From contig NZ_CP059163.1 in assembly GCF_013466785.1 (NCBI RefSeq), forward strand, positions 1,860,001 through 1,924,000: a DNA stretch of 64,000 bases. Reading direction: 5' to 3'. The stretch comes from Nocardioides marinisabuli (GTDB lineage: Bacteria > Actinomycetota > Actinomycetes > Propionibacteriales > Nocardioidaceae). Positions 37,567 to 45,860 of this stretch are shown piece by piece. How positions within the stretch are numbered: the first letter of the stretch is position 1; every line of letters starts with the position of its first letter. The translations under genes and the position numbers were made by a program. The notes under the pieces were generated by a model. It was not told where the DNA came from. It saw only the letters and a program-made list of their open reading frames with translations, and ran no database searches.

Positions 37567-39932
37567 TTGTTGCCGTTCCCGTTCCCGTTCCCGTTCCCGT
37601 TGCCACCGCCGCCGCCGCCGCCGTTCCTGCCGCCGCCGTTGCCGTTGCCGCCGCCACCGTTGTTGGAGGGCGGCGGGGGCGGCGGGGTGCCGTTGGACTG
37701 GTAGAGGGTGATCTGCGAGCCCGAGGGGGCGCTGCCGCTGGGCGAGGAGTAGGCGACCGTGCCGGCGGAGTACGACGAGTTCACGTACCCGCCGCTGCTG
37801 ACGCCGAACCCGGCGTCCTCGAGCACCTGGGTGGCCCCCTCGAGGGTCATCCCGCTCACCGACGGCACCGAGATCGTCACGCCGTTGACGACGGTGGCGT
37901 CGGGGGGCGTGAAGCCGGTGTCGGGGAGCTGGTCGTCGATCGCCTTCATCGCGTCGCCCCAGATGGGGCCGGCGTAGCCCGAGCCGGAGGCCGAGAAGAT
38001 GGTGCGTCCGCCGACGGTCTGGCCGGTCAGGGTGATCGGGGTGCCGGACTGGTTGGCGCCGGCGATCATCGCCGCGGCCGCCATCTCAGGGGTGTAGCCC
38101 ACGAACCAGACCGAGCGACCGTTCTGGGTGGTGCCGGTCTTGCCGCCGGCGGGGCTGTCGAGGGCCTCCGCCTGGGCGAAGCCGCCGGGCTCGATGACCC
38201 CGCGCAGGATGTCGTTGACCGCGTCGGCGGTCGAGGCCTTCAGCACCTGGCGGCACTTGGCGGGGTACTGCTTGAGCACGTTGCCGTTGGCGTCCTCGAT
38301 CGAGGTGACCGGGCGCGAGGCGCAGTGCTGGCCGCGGGCGGCGAAGGTCGCGTACGCCTCGGCCATCTCCAGCGGGCTCACGCTGGCCACACCGAGCGGG
38401 AAGGAGGGCACCATCTCGGTGTTCTTGTCGGTCAGCCGCACGCCCATCTTCTTGGCCAGCCGGTAGGGCTGGCACAGCCCGGTGCGCTGCGCGAGCTGGA
38501 TGAAGAAGGTGTTCACCGAGCGCTGGGTGCCGGTGTAGAGGTCGAAGGTGCCCGCCCCGGTGGAGTTGCCGACCGGGTAGGTGTCGGTCGACTGGTAGTT
38601 CTGGCCGCCGCAGACCGCGAACGAGCTCTGGGGGACCTCGATCTGCTCGGGGCTGTTGATCTGGGTGTTGAGCGGGATGCCCTGCTCGATCGCCGCCGCC
38701 AGCACGAACGCCTTGAACGTCGAGCCGGGCTGGAAGCCGCCGGAGTCGCCGTACTTCCGCGGCACGACGTAGTTGAGGTAGGTCTGCCCGGGCCCGTCGC
38801 CCACGGGCCGGGACTGGGCGATCGCGCGCACCTGCCCGGTGCCCGGCTCGACCATCGCGAGCGCGCCGATGGCCTGGTCGGTCGGGTTCACGCCCTCCCG
38901 CACGGCGGCGTCGGCGGCGTCCTGGAAGTCCTGGTCGAGGGTGGTGCGGATGGTCAGGCCGCCCGACTCCAGCAGCGCGCGGCGCTCCTTCTTGGTGTCG
39001 CCGAGGGCGGGGTCGGTCACCAGGTAGCGCAGCACGTAGTCGCAGAAGAAGGGGGCCGCGGTGAACACGCAGCCGTCGGAGGTCTTCTGGACCTTCAGGC
39101 CCAGCGGCTTGTCCTTGAGCCGGTCGGCGCGCTTCTGCTTGAGCACGCCCAGCCCGGCGAGGCTCTGCAGCACCACGTTGCGCCGCTCGGTGGCGCGCTC
39201 GGGGTTGTCGACGGGGTCGTAGCCGACGGGGTTGCGCACCAGGCCGGCCAGCAGCGCCGACTGCTGCATGTCGAGCTTGTTGGCGTTGACGCTGAAGAAG
39301 TGCTGGGCGGCGGCCTGGATGCCGTAGGCGCCGTCGCCGAAGTAGGCGATGTTGAGGTAGCGCTCGAGGATCCAGTCCTTGGAGTGGCGCTGCTCCATCG
39401 CGACGGCGTAGCGCAGCTCCTTGAGCTTGCGGGCGTACGTCGTCGCGGTGGCGGCCTCGCGCTCCTCGTCGGTCTTGGCCTGGTTGACCAGGGTCTGCTT
39501 GACCAGCTGCTGGGTGATCGTGGAGCCGCCCTGCACGTCGCCGCCCTGCGCCTGGTTGGTCACGAAGGCGCGCAGCGTGCCGCGCACGTCGAGCGCGCCG
39601 TGCTCGTAGTAGCGGGCGTCCTCGATGCCGACGATGGCCTTGACCATCTTGCGCGAGACCTGGCTCAGTGGCACCTCGACCCGGTTCTGGTCGTAGAGGG
39701 TGGCCAGGGTGTTGCCGTCGACGTCGAGGATGGTGGTCTTCTGCGCCAGCGCCTCGGTCTCGAGCTCGGCGGGCAGCTGGTCCATCGTCTCGGCCAGGTT
39801 GCGCGCCCCGATCCCGACGACCCCGGCGAAGGGGATGGCCAGCCCGGCGACGACGACACCCAGCACGGCCGAGATCGCGACCATCACGGCGAGGTGGGAG
39901 GCGACACGGCTGGCGGGACGAGACGCAGGCAT
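37560..39932 (-). CDS. class A penicillin-binding protein with PASTA domain (PonA2-like)
   Basis: The 790-residue bifunctional cell-wall synthase has one N-terminal transmembrane helix. A glycosyltransferase domain contains IVGIEDARYYEHGALDVRG and QGGSTITQQLVKQ. The transpeptidase domain has the active-site motifs PGSTFK (catalytic Ser), SVN and KTGTT. A single PASTA domain (about residues 680-750) follows, then a Gly/Asn low-complexity tail (GNGNGNGNGN). The architecture and the neighbourhood match mycobacterial PonA2 (Rv3682). Its stop codon lies in a short intergenic repeat, so the tail may have grown by repeat expansion. Confidence 0.95.
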   Translation of the reverse strand: MPASRPASRVASHLAVMVAISAVLGVVVAGLAIPFAGVVGIGARNLAETMDQLPAELETEALAQKTTILDVDGNTLATLYDQNRVEVPLSQVSRKMVKAIVGIEDARYYEHGALDVRGTLRAFVTNQAQGGDVQGGSTITQQLVKQTLVNQAKTDEEREAATATTYARKLKELRYAVAMEQRHSKDWILERYLNIAYFGDGAYGIQAAAQHFFSVNANKLDMQQSALLAGLVRNPVGYDPVDNPERATERRNVVLQSLAGLGVLKQKRADRLKDKPLGLKVQKTSDGCVFTAAPFFCDYVLRYLVTDPALGDTKKERRALLESGGLTIRTTLDQDFQDAADAAVREGVNPTDQAIGALAMVEPGTGQVRAIAQSRPVGDGPGQTYLNYVVPRKYGDSGGFQPGSTFKAFVLAAAIEQGIPLNTQINSPEQIEVPQSSFAVCGGQNYQSTDTYPVGNSTGAGTFDLYTGTQRSVNTFFIQLAQRTGLCQPYRLAKKMGVRLTDKNTEMVPSFPLGVASVSPLEMAEAYATFAARGQHCASRPVTSIEDANGNVLKQYPAKCRQVLKASTADAVNDILRGVIEPGGFAQAEALDSPAGGKTGTTQNGRSVWFVGYTPEMAAAAMIAGANQSGTPITLTGQTVGGRTIFSASGSGYAGPIWGDAMKAIDDQLPDTGFTPPDATVVNGVTISVPSVSGMTLEGATQVLEDAGFGVSSGGYVNSSYSAGTVAYSSPSGSAPSGSQITLYQSNGTPPPPPPSNNGGGGNGNGGGRNGGGGGGGNGNGNGNGNGNNR

Positions 39933-40068
39933 GGCGCCCAGGGTACGGGAGCACGGCACACCGATCCCATCGTCGGAGCCGGGCACCGTACCCCTGCTGG
40001 GCCCGGCGCGGGCCGGAATGGGTCATCCTGCCCCACCGGACCCCAGTGAGCCTGACCACATCGGTCTA

Positions 40069-40103
40069 GTCATTTCGGGCCATGTCCTTTGGGTCGAAAT
40101 GAC
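40069..40103. promoter_or_regulatory. inverted repeat upstream of the WhiB gene
   Basis: GTCATTTCG (40069-40077) and CGAAATGAC (40095-40103) are perfect 9-bp arms 17 nt apart, in the 296-bp region between ponA2 and whiB. It is about 125 bp before the whiB start. Its A/T-rich arms stand out in this GC-rich context, suggesting a regulator binding site. Confidence 0.5.
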
Positions 40104-40228
40104 CTGTCCCCAGGTGGGTCACCCCTCTTTACTGAGAGGCAGGGACATGAGAGCAGAGGCGCAGCCGACTCCAGGGGACGCAACGGAGCCGGCGGCACCC
40201 GCTCTCGCAATAAGGATGGGGACTTGTC

Positions 40229-40531
40229 ATGTGGGTTGAGGACTGGACGCCGCGCGCCGCCTGTCGGGCTGCGCAGCCGGATCAGCTGTTCGTGCGAGGC
40301 GCTGAGCAGAACAAGGCCAAGCAGCTGTGCGCGGGCTGCCCCGTGCGCACCGAGTGCCTCGCCGAGGCGCTCGACAACCAGATCGAGTGGGGCGTGTGGG
40401 GCGGCATGACCGAGCGTGAGCGCCGGGCCCTCCTGCGCCGCCGCCCGGCCGCCTCGTGGCGCTCGGTGCTCGAGAACGCCCGCACCCGCGGCACGGTCGA
40501 GGTCGAGCCGCTGCCCGCGCGCGCCCGCTGA
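40229..40531 (+). CDS. WhiB-family iron-sulfur regulator (WhiB4/WblA type)
   Basis: The 100-residue protein has the WhiB signature: four cysteines at 12, 34, 37 and 43 for a 4Fe-4S cluster, the turn GVWGG and a basic tail MTERERRALLRRRP. The sequence DQLFVRGAEQNKAKQLC and the ALDN segment place it with WblA (Streptomyces) and WhiB4 (Mycobacterium), redox-sensing regulators. Its position between ponA2 and the ArsA-like ATPases is conserved with Rv3681c. The start ATG lies after an AAGGATGGGG purine stretch. A large dyad lies upstream. Confidence 0.95.
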   Translation: MWVEDWTPRAACRAAQPDQLFVRGAEQNKAKQLCAGCPVRTECLAEALDNQIEWGVWGGMTERERRALLRRRPAASWRSVLENARTRGTVEVEPLPARAR

Positions 40532-40551
40532 CCCCGTAGTCCTCCCGACCC

Positions 40552-40567
40552 GCCGGTTCGAACCGGC
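40552..40567. repeat. perfect 16-bp palindrome after whiB
   Basis: GCCGGTTCGAACCGGC is a perfect palindrome overlapped by AACCGGCCGGTT. It begins 21 nt after the whiB stop, so it may act as its terminator, although no T-run follows. Confidence 0.4.
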
Positions 40568-40616
40568 CGGTTCGCGGCGCGCGCCGTGGGGTGCCTGCCG
40601 TACGCCGGGTGCGTGC

Positions 40617-40665
40617 GGGGTTTCGACGACGCTCGAGCCTTCGGCCCTCGCTGCTCAACCAGCGG
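40617..40665. repeat. dispersed hairpin repeat, copy 1
   Basis: Plus strand GGGGTTTCGACGACGCTCGA, then GCCTTCGGCCCTCGCTGCTC, then AACCAGCGG. The three copies at 40617, 40758 and 40857 are nearly identical over 45 nt. Confidence 0.85.
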
Positions 40666-40677
40666 TGGTGCTTCGTT

Positions 40678-40723
40678 GGTCGAGCAGCGACGAGCGCCAG
40701 CGAGGAGCGTCGTCGAGACCCCG
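40678..40723. repeat. dispersed hairpin repeat, inverted divergent copy
   Basis: TGGTCGAGCAGCGACGAGCG then CCAGCGAGGAGCGTCGTCGA then GACCCC is the same element in the other orientation, with a different central hairpin. It forms a stem between GGTCGAGCA-like and TCGAGACC-like ends. Confidence 0.75.
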
Positions 40724-40757
40724 TGAGGGACGCGGTCGTCGTACGCCGGGTGCTTGC

Positions 40758-40806
40758 GGGGTTTCGACGACGCTCGAGCCTTCGGCCCTCGCTGCTCAAC
40801 CAACGG
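40758..40806. repeat. dispersed hairpin repeat, copy 2
   Basis: Identical to copy 1 from GGGGTTTCGACGACG to GCTGCTCAACCA, diverging in the last few bases. Confidence 0.85.
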
Positions 40807-40856
40807 CGGGAGTGCGTCGAGTCGGCGCCAGTTCCCGCCGTACGCCATGGGGTCGC

Positions 40857-40905
40857 GGGGTTTCGACGACGCTCGAGCCTTCGGCCCTCGCTGCTCAACC
40901 AGCGG
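40857..40905. repeat. dispersed hairpin repeat, copy 3, overlapping a gene end
   Basis: Identical core to copies 1 and 2. Its TCAACC provides the stop codon (40895-40897) and final codon of the minus-strand ATPase gene. Confidence 0.85.
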
Positions 40906-42103
40906 GGTGCTGGGTGCCCAGCAGGTCGCCGACGCGGCGCAGGCCGTCGAGGTCGTGCACGTCGCCGGCCAGCGCGGGGACCACGGCGGTGGCCACGTCG
41001 GGGTGCGCGGCCGCGAAGCGCTCGCGCAGGCCGGTCTCACGCTGCACCAGCCGCACCCGGTCGGCGTGCAGGCGCAGCAGCGCCGCGCCCAGCTCGTGGC
41101 CCCCGGTGGCCTGCAGGCGGTGCGAGGCGGCCATCGCCTCGTCGGCGCCGATGTCGTCGTACGGCGCGGCGCTGGCCCGGTTGACCACGAGACCCGCCAG
41201 CGGCATCCGGTCGCCGCGCAGCCGCTCCACGAAGTAGGCGGCCTCGCGCAGGGCGTCGGGTTCGGGTGCGGCCACCACGACGAAGGCGGTGCCGTCGGCC
41301 TGGAGCAGGGCGTAGGTGCGCTGGGCGCGCTGGCGGAAGCCGCCGAAGACGGTGTCGAGGGCGGCGACGAAGGTCTGCAGGTCGGTGAGCACCTGCGCCC
41401 CCAGGATCTTGGTGAGGGCACCGGTGACCAGGCCGAGGCCGGCGGTCACGAGCCGCGCCGGGCCGCGGGCCGGGGCCAGCATCAGCCGGATGAAGCGTCC
41501 GTCGAGGAAGCTGGAGAGCCGCTCGGGGGCGTCGAGGAAGTCCAGCGCCGAGCGGGAGGGCGGGGTGTCGACGACGATCAGGTCGTAGGTGCCGTCGCGG
41601 CGCGCGTCGGCGTGGATCTGGCCGAGCTTCTCCATCGCCATGTACTCCTGGGTGCCCGCGAACGAGCTGGACAGGGCGACGTAGAACGGGTTCTCCAGGA
41701 TCTGGCGGGCCTTCTCGGGGGTGGCCTGGCTCTCCACCACCTCGTCGAAGGTGCGCTTCATGTCGAGCATCATCGCGTCGAGGCTGCCCCCGCCGTCGAC
41801 GCCGGCGACGGGTCGCGGGGTGTTGTCGAGCTCCTCGATGCCCATCGACTGGGCCAGGCGCCGCGCGGGGTCGATGGTCAGCACCACGACCTTGCGCCCG
41901 CGCTCGGCGGCGCGCAGCGCGAGGGCCGCCGACGTGGTCGTCTTGCCGACCCCGCCCGAGCCGGTGCACACGATGATCCCGGTCGCCGGGTCGTCGAGCA
42001 GCGCGTCGACGTCGAGGTGCGGCGTCGGCGCCGGGTGCGCGGCCAGCGGCCCGACCCGCGGGCGCGAGCGGTCGGCGGTTCTGGGTGCTGGTGTCCTGCT
42101 CAT
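40895..42103 (-). CDS. ArsA/Get3-like ATPase, second of pair (Rv3680-like)
   Basis: The 402-residue ATPase has a Walker A of deviant type GSGGVGKTTTSAALAL (about residue 50), switch TIDPARRLAQSMGI and VVDTPPSRSALDFLD. Proteins of this group are soluble ATPases related to arsenical-pump ArsA and tail-anchored-protein Get3. Mycobacteria carry the same pair beside whiB4 (Rv3679-Rv3680), where they form a complex. The ATG overlaps the upstream ATPase stop by ATGA. The final codon and stop fall in a repeat copy, so the C-terminus may have been altered by its insertion. Confidence 0.9.
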   Translation of the reverse strand: MSRTPAPRTADRSRPRVGPLAAHPAPTPHLDVDALLDDPATGIIVCTGSGGVGKTTTSAALALRAAERGRKVVVLTIDPARRLAQSMGIEELDNTPRPVAGVDGGGSLDAMMLDMKRTFDEVVESQATPEKARQILENPFYVALSSSFAGTQEYMAMEKLGQIHADARRDGTYDLIVVDTPPSRSALDFLDAPERLSSFLDGRFIRLMLAPARGPARLVTAGLGLVTGALTKILGAQVLTDLQTFVAALDTVFGGFRQRAQRTYALLQADGTAFVVVAAPEPDALREAAYFVERLRGDRMPLAGLVVNRASAAPYDDIGADEAMAASHRLQATGGHELGAALLRLHADRVRLVQRETGLRERFAAAHPDVATAVVPALAGDVHDLDGLRRVGDLLGTQHPAG

Positions 42104-43101
42104 CCGAGCCCCTGTTCCCTGAGCGTGGCGGCGAGGTCGTAGAGCCCGCCCAGGTCGACCCCGCCCGGGAGCCGGGGCAGCTCGACCGAGGGCACGTCGA
42201 AGCCGGCGACCAGCGCGCGCTGGGCGTCCTCGAGCGCCCGGCGCTCGGCGTGGTCGCGCGCCTCGGCGACCAGCCCGTCGAGCAGCTCGGGGCTGGGGGT
42301 CACGCCGCCGGCCTCGAGGTCGGCGCCCAGCTGGGCCCGGTCTAGGCGCCCGGCGAGGGCGTCGGCCAGGTCGTCGGGGCCCACGTCGCGCGGGCGCACC
42401 TGGTTGACGATCACGGCACCGACCGGCAGCTCGGCCTCGCGCAGCTGGGCGATGCCGTCGGCGGTCTCCTGCACCGGCATCTCCTCCAGCACCGTCACCA
42501 GGTGCACCGCGGTGCGCGGGGAGCGGAAGAGGGTCATCATCGTGTCGGCCTGCGAACGGATCGGCCCCACCTTGGCCAGGCCGGCCAGCTCGTCGCTGAC
42601 GTTGAGGAACTGGGTGATCCGACCGGTCGGCGGGGCGTCGAGCACCACGGCGTCGTACTGCACGGCCCCCTTGTTGCGGGCGTTGCGCTGCACCGCCTCG
42701 TAGAGCTTGCCGGTCAGCAGCACGTCGCGCACCCCGGGGGCGATCGTGGTCGCGAACTCGACGACCCCGAAGCGGTCGAGGGCACGCCCGGCGCGGCCCA
42801 GCTTGTAGTAGAGGGCCAGGTACTCCAGCAGCGCGGCCTCGGGGTCGATGTGCAGTGCGTGGACGGTGCCGGGCCTCGCCCCGCCGGCCAGGCCGGTCGC
42901 GATCCGGCGCTCGGCGTACGGCAGCGGGTCGACGTCGAACATCCGGGCGATGCCCTGGCGCCCCTCGACCTCGCAGAGCAGGACCTGGCGCCCCTCGGCG
43001 GCCAGCGCCAGGGCCAGCGCCGCCGCGGCCGTCGACTTGCCGGTGCCGCCCTTGCCCGTCACCACGTGCAGCCGCACGCCGGACCAGTCGGTACGTCTCA
43101 C
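42100..43101 (-). CDS. ArsA/Get3-like ATPase, first of pair (Rv3679-like)
   Basis: This 333-residue ATPase has an N-terminal GKGGTGKSTAAAALAL P-loop, CEVEGRQGIARMFDVDPLPY and VVLDAPPTGRITQFLNV. The GTG at 43101 gives the family start RLHVVTGKGG and lies 7 nt after a TAGGCT box, so the transcript is probably leaderless. It is coupled with the second ATPase; the two sites would work as a heterodimer. In mycobacteria this complex is linked to redox stress and membrane functions. The partner of these ATPases here is unknown. Confidence 0.9.
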   Translation of the reverse strand: MRRTDWSGVRLHVVTGKGGTGKSTAAAALALALAAEGRQVLLCEVEGRQGIARMFDVDPLPYAERRIATGLAGGARPGTVHALHIDPEAALLEYLALYYKLGRAGRALDRFGVVEFATTIAPGVRDVLLTGKLYEAVQRNARNKGAVQYDAVVLDAPPTGRITQFLNVSDELAGLAKVGPIRSQADTMMTLFRSPRTAVHLVTVLEEMPVQETADGIAQLREAELPVGAVIVNQVRPRDVGPDDLADALAGRLDRAQLGADLEAGGVTPSPELLDGLVAEARDHAERRALEDAQRALVAGFDVPSVELPRLPGGVDLGGLYDLAATLREQGLG

Positions 43102-43108
43102 GCGGCCG

Positions 43109-43114
43109 AGCCTA
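43109..43114 (-). promoter_or_regulatory. -10 box of the ATPase pair
   Basis: On the minus strand TAGGCT lies 7 nt before the GTG start at 43101, a leaderless arrangement. Confidence 0.55.
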
Positions 43115-43371
43115 GTGGGCGTCCCACCCACCCCTCAGGAGGCGCCGGAGGAGTTTCAGCCCCCTCCCAGCCGGTGGGGCACCACCCGCAGGTGTGACGC
43201 GAGGGGCGACCCTTCGGTAACGTGATGGGTTGCCCCGCACCGGCCTCGGGGTCCGGTGGCCCCCACGGGCGTGCGACGGCGGCTCCGCAATGGCCGGTCC
43301 GACGCACCGCAGGCGCTCCAGCACGAGACTCAGCACGACCGACTCAGAGTGATCCCGACCGAGAGGCAGTC

Positions 43372-45096
43372 ATGACGTCCAGTCCGCCCACCGAACGAAC
43401 CACGCCGCCGGGCGAGCCGTCCGACGACGGTTCCCGGCCCACCCCGCGCACCGCCCGTGGCCGGTTCCCGATGGCCGCACCCCGCGTGTTCATCCCCGCT
43501 GCGGTGATCCTGGTGCTCTTCTCCGCCACCGCCGCGATCTTCCCCGACCGCATGGGCGACTGGCTGGCCTCGGCCAACACCAACGTCGTCATCGACCTCG
43601 GCTGGTGGTACGTCCTGGTCGTGACGTCCTTCGTGGCGTTCTCGCTGTGGATGGCGCTCTCGCCGATGGGCTCCATCGTCCTGGGCAAGGACGACGAGGA
43701 CCCCGAGTTCGGCCTCAAGTCGTGGTTCGCGATGCTCTTCGCCGCCGGCATGGGCATCGGCCTGGTCTTCTGGGGCGTCGCCGAGCCGCTGAACCACCTG
43801 GCCACGCCGCCCCCGGGCACCGACGTCGCCGGCGGGCCCGACCAGGTCGCGCGCACCGCCATGGACACCACCTTCCTGCACTGGGGCCTGCACGCCTGGG
43901 CCATCTACGTCGTCGTCGGCCTGGCGATCGCCTACGCCGTGCACCGCAAGGGCCGCCCGATCTCGATCCGCTGGGCGCTCGAGCCGCTGCTCGGCAAGCG
44001 GATCCTGGGCTTCTGGGGCGACGTCGTCGACGTCGTGGCCATCGTCGGCACGCTCTTCGGTGTCGCGACCTCGCTCGGCTTCGGCGTCAAGCAGGTCGGC
44101 GCCGGCCTGAGCTTCCTCGGTGTGGTCGACGAGGCCAGCACGCCGCTGCTGGTCCTGCTGATCGCCATCATCACCGGCGTGGCGCTGGTCTCGGTGGTCA
44201 CCGGTGTCGACAAGGGCATCCGCTACCTGTCCAACATCAACATGGGCGTCGCCGCCGGCCTGCTGGTCGCGGTGCTGCTGCTGGGCCCGACGGTCTTCCT
44301 GCTCAGCGACTTCGTGACCCAGATCGGCTCCTACCTGCAGAACTTCCTCAAGCTCTCCTTCGACGTGCGCCCCTTCCAGGGCGAGGCCGGGCAGAGCTGG
44401 CTGTCGGGCTGGACCACCTACTACTGGGGCTGGTGGATGAGCTGGGCCCCGTTCGTGGGTGTCTTCATCGCTCGCATCTCGCGCGGTCGCACCGTGCGCG
44501 AGTTCGTGCTCGGCGTGCTGCTGGTGCCGACCATGGTCACCTTCCTGTGGTTCTCGGTGCTCGGTGGCACCGCCATCTGGACCGAGATGTTCGGCGGCGG
44601 CGGGCTGATCGGCGAGGAGGGCGTGAGCACCGACCTCGCGCTCTTCCAGATGCTCGACACCCTGCCCCTGGGCACGGTCCTCAGCGTGGTCGCGATCTTC
44701 CTGATCGTGGTCTTCTTCGTGACCAGCTCCGACTCGGGCTCCTTCGTGGTCGACATGCTCGCCGAGGGCGGCGACCCCAACCCGCCGGTGTGGAGCCGTG
44801 CGTTCTGGGCGTCCATGGAGGGCGTCGTGGCGGCCGTGCTGCTGATGGCCGGCGCCGGCGGACTGGCGGCGCTGCAGACCAGCGCCATCCTGGTCGCGGC
44901 CCCCTTCAGCATCATCATGGTGCTGCTGATGATCGCGACCGCGAAGGCGCTGCTCGCCGAGAACCGCGTGATCCAGCGCAAGAAGCGCAAGTGGCTGGCC
45001 ACGCAGATCGCCGACGAGGTCACCGAGGGTCTGCAGGACAGCGGCACCATCCCCGCGGTCGACGCGACCCCGACGAAGGGCAGCCCCCGCCGCTGA
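43372..45096 (+). CDS. BCCT family transporter (betaine/choline/carnitine type)
   Basis: This 574-residue membrane protein has 12 predicted transmembrane helices and the BCCT hallmarks: GMGIGLVFWGVAEPLNHL near residue 120 and the tryptophan-rich box WTTYYWGWWMSWAPFVGVFI around residue 345. A Ser/Thr-rich helix SSDSGSFVVDML follows. BCCT carriers import compatible solutes such as glycine betaine with Na+. The basic C-terminal extension of about 45 residues (RKKRKWLATQIADEVTE) may sense osmotic stress, as in BetP. The start ATG has a GAGAGG site. It interrupts the conserved ATPase/MBL block. A strong hairpin follows its stop. Confidence 0.93.
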   Translation: MTSSPPTERTTPPGEPSDDGSRPTPRTARGRFPMAAPRVFIPAAVILVLFSATAAIFPDRMGDWLASANTNVVIDLGWWYVLVVTSFVAFSLWMALSPMGSIVLGKDDEDPEFGLKSWFAMLFAAGMGIGLVFWGVAEPLNHLATPPPGTDVAGGPDQVARTAMDTTFLHWGLHAWAIYVVVGLAIAYAVHRKGRPISIRWALEPLLGKRILGFWGDVVDVVAIVGTLFGVATSLGFGVKQVGAGLSFLGVVDEASTPLLVLLIAIITGVALVSVVTGVDKGIRYLSNINMGVAAGLLVAVLLLGPTVFLLSDFVTQIGSYLQNFLKLSFDVRPFQGEAGQSWLSGWTTYYWGWWMSWAPFVGVFIARISRGRTVREFVLGVLLVPTMVTFLWFSVLGGTAIWTEMFGGGGLIGEEGVSTDLALFQMLDTLPLGTVLSVVAIFLIVVFFVTSSDSGSFVVDMLAEGGDPNPPVWSRAFWASMEGVVAAVLLMAGAGGLAALQTSAILVAAPFSIIMVLLMIATAKALLAENRVIQRKKRKWLATQIADEVTEGLQDSGTIPAVDATPTKGSPRR

Positions 45097-45144
45097 CCTC
45101 GCCCAGCACGACCCAGCACGACCAGCACCACCCAGCACGACCCC

Positions 45145-45179
45145 CGGCCCCGGCCGCGCCCCGCGCGCGGTCGGGGCCG
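45145..45179 (+). terminator. terminator after the BCCT gene
   Basis: CGGCCCCGGCCGCGC (45145-45159) pairs with GCGCGGTCGGGGCCG (45165-45179), 15 bp with one G-U, loop CCCGC. It follows four short CCCAGCACGA tandem repeats after the stop codon. Confidence 0.65.
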
Positions 45180-45215
45180 TGTCGTACGGGGCGGCGCCGC
45201 GCACGGCGGCCCGAG

Positions 45216-45221
45216 TAGGGT
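45216..45221 (+). promoter_or_regulatory. -10 box of the 51-residue gene operon
   Basis: TAGGGT lies 7 nt before the ATG at 45229, a leaderless pattern. Confidence 0.5.
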
Positions 45222-45228
45222 GCGGGCC

Positions 45229-45384
45229 ATGACCAAGTGGGAATACCAGGTGGCGCCGATTCCGCTCCACAACGAGGCTCTGATGCTCAACAACTTCGGC
45301 CAGGACGGCTGGGAGCTGGTGACCATCCAGACCAACGCGCAGGGTGGCCTCGTGGCCTTCCTCAAGCGCCAGGCGCAGGGCTGA
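45229..45384 (+). CDS. 51-residue DUF4177-like protein
   Basis: The ATG at 45229 encodes MTKWEYQVAPIPLHNEALM then LNNFGQDGWELVTIQTNAQG and FLKRQAQG. The W-E-Y-x-V opening and the GQDGWELV core match the small DUF4177 family, which occurs upstream of RidA genes in actinobacteria. It is too short for most gene-calling thresholds. A leaderless-type TAGGGT box lies 7 nt before the start and the next gene begins 5 nt after its stop, so it leads a five-gene operon-like row. The function is unknown. Confidence 0.75.
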   Translation: MTKWEYQVAPIPLHNEALMLNNFGQDGWELVTIQTNAQGGLVAFLKRQAQG

Positions 45385-45389
45385 CGCGC

Positions 45390-45860
45390 ATGCCCACCCC
45401 CGAGGAGCGCCTGGCCGAGCTCGGCCTGGCCGTGCCCGAGGTGGCCACGCCGGTGGCGGTCTACGTGCCGGCGGTCCGCTCCGGGTCGCACGTCTACACC
45501 TCCGGGCAGCTGCCGATGCGCAGCGGCGAGCTGATGGCCACCGGCAAGGTCGGCGGCGAGGTCACCGCGGAGGAGGCCTACGAGTGCGCCCAGCAGTGCG
45601 CGCTCAACGCCATCGCCGCGGTGCGCGCGCAGGTCGGCGAGCTGTCGCAGGTGGCGCGGGTCGTCAAGGTCGTGTGCTTCGTGGCCTCCACCCCCGACTT
45701 CACCGGCCAGCCCGGGGTCGCCAACGGCGTCTCCGAGCTGCTCGGCAAGGTCTTCGGCGAGGCCGGGGTGCACGCCCGCTCGGCGGTCGGCGTGCCCGTG
45801 CTTCCCCTCGACGCCCCCGTCGAGGTCGAGCTGGTCGTCGAGCTGGTGGCCGACGCCTGA
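45390..45860 (+). CDS. RidA (YjgF/YER057c/UK114) family protein
   Basis: The 156-residue product has the RidA fold: HVYTSGQLPM strand, GKVGGEVTAEEAYECAQQCA helix and SARSAVGVPVLPLDAPVEVE-type C-terminal strands with the Arg of HARSAVGV for the substrate. RidA proteins deaminate reactive enamine/imine intermediates from amino-acid metabolism. The gene follows the 51-residue gene and is overlapped by the NUDIX start. Mycobacterial Rv3678c holds the equivalent place. Confidence 0.9.
   Translation: MPTPEERLAELGLAVPEVATPVAVYVPAVRSGSHVYTSGQLPMRSGELMATGKVGGEVTAEEAYECAQQCALNAIAAVRAQVGELSQVARVVKVVCFVASTPDFTGQPGVANGVSELLGKVFGEAGVHARSAVGVPVLPLDAPVEVELVVELVADA

Larger units (their letters stand above)
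40532..40894. other. 363-bp repeat-filled intergenic region after whiB
   Basis: No gene is seen. It holds nested palindromes at 40552-40572, a large part of three direct hairpin-repeat copies and one inverted copy. Spacers are partly similar as well (CGTACGCC-GGGTGC). Confidence 0.7.

Noticed and set aside
40617..40905. Possible CRISPR array
   Set aside because: Only three direct copies, unequal spacing (141 and 99 nt), similar spacers, and no cas genes. The element is a dispersed hairpin repeat.
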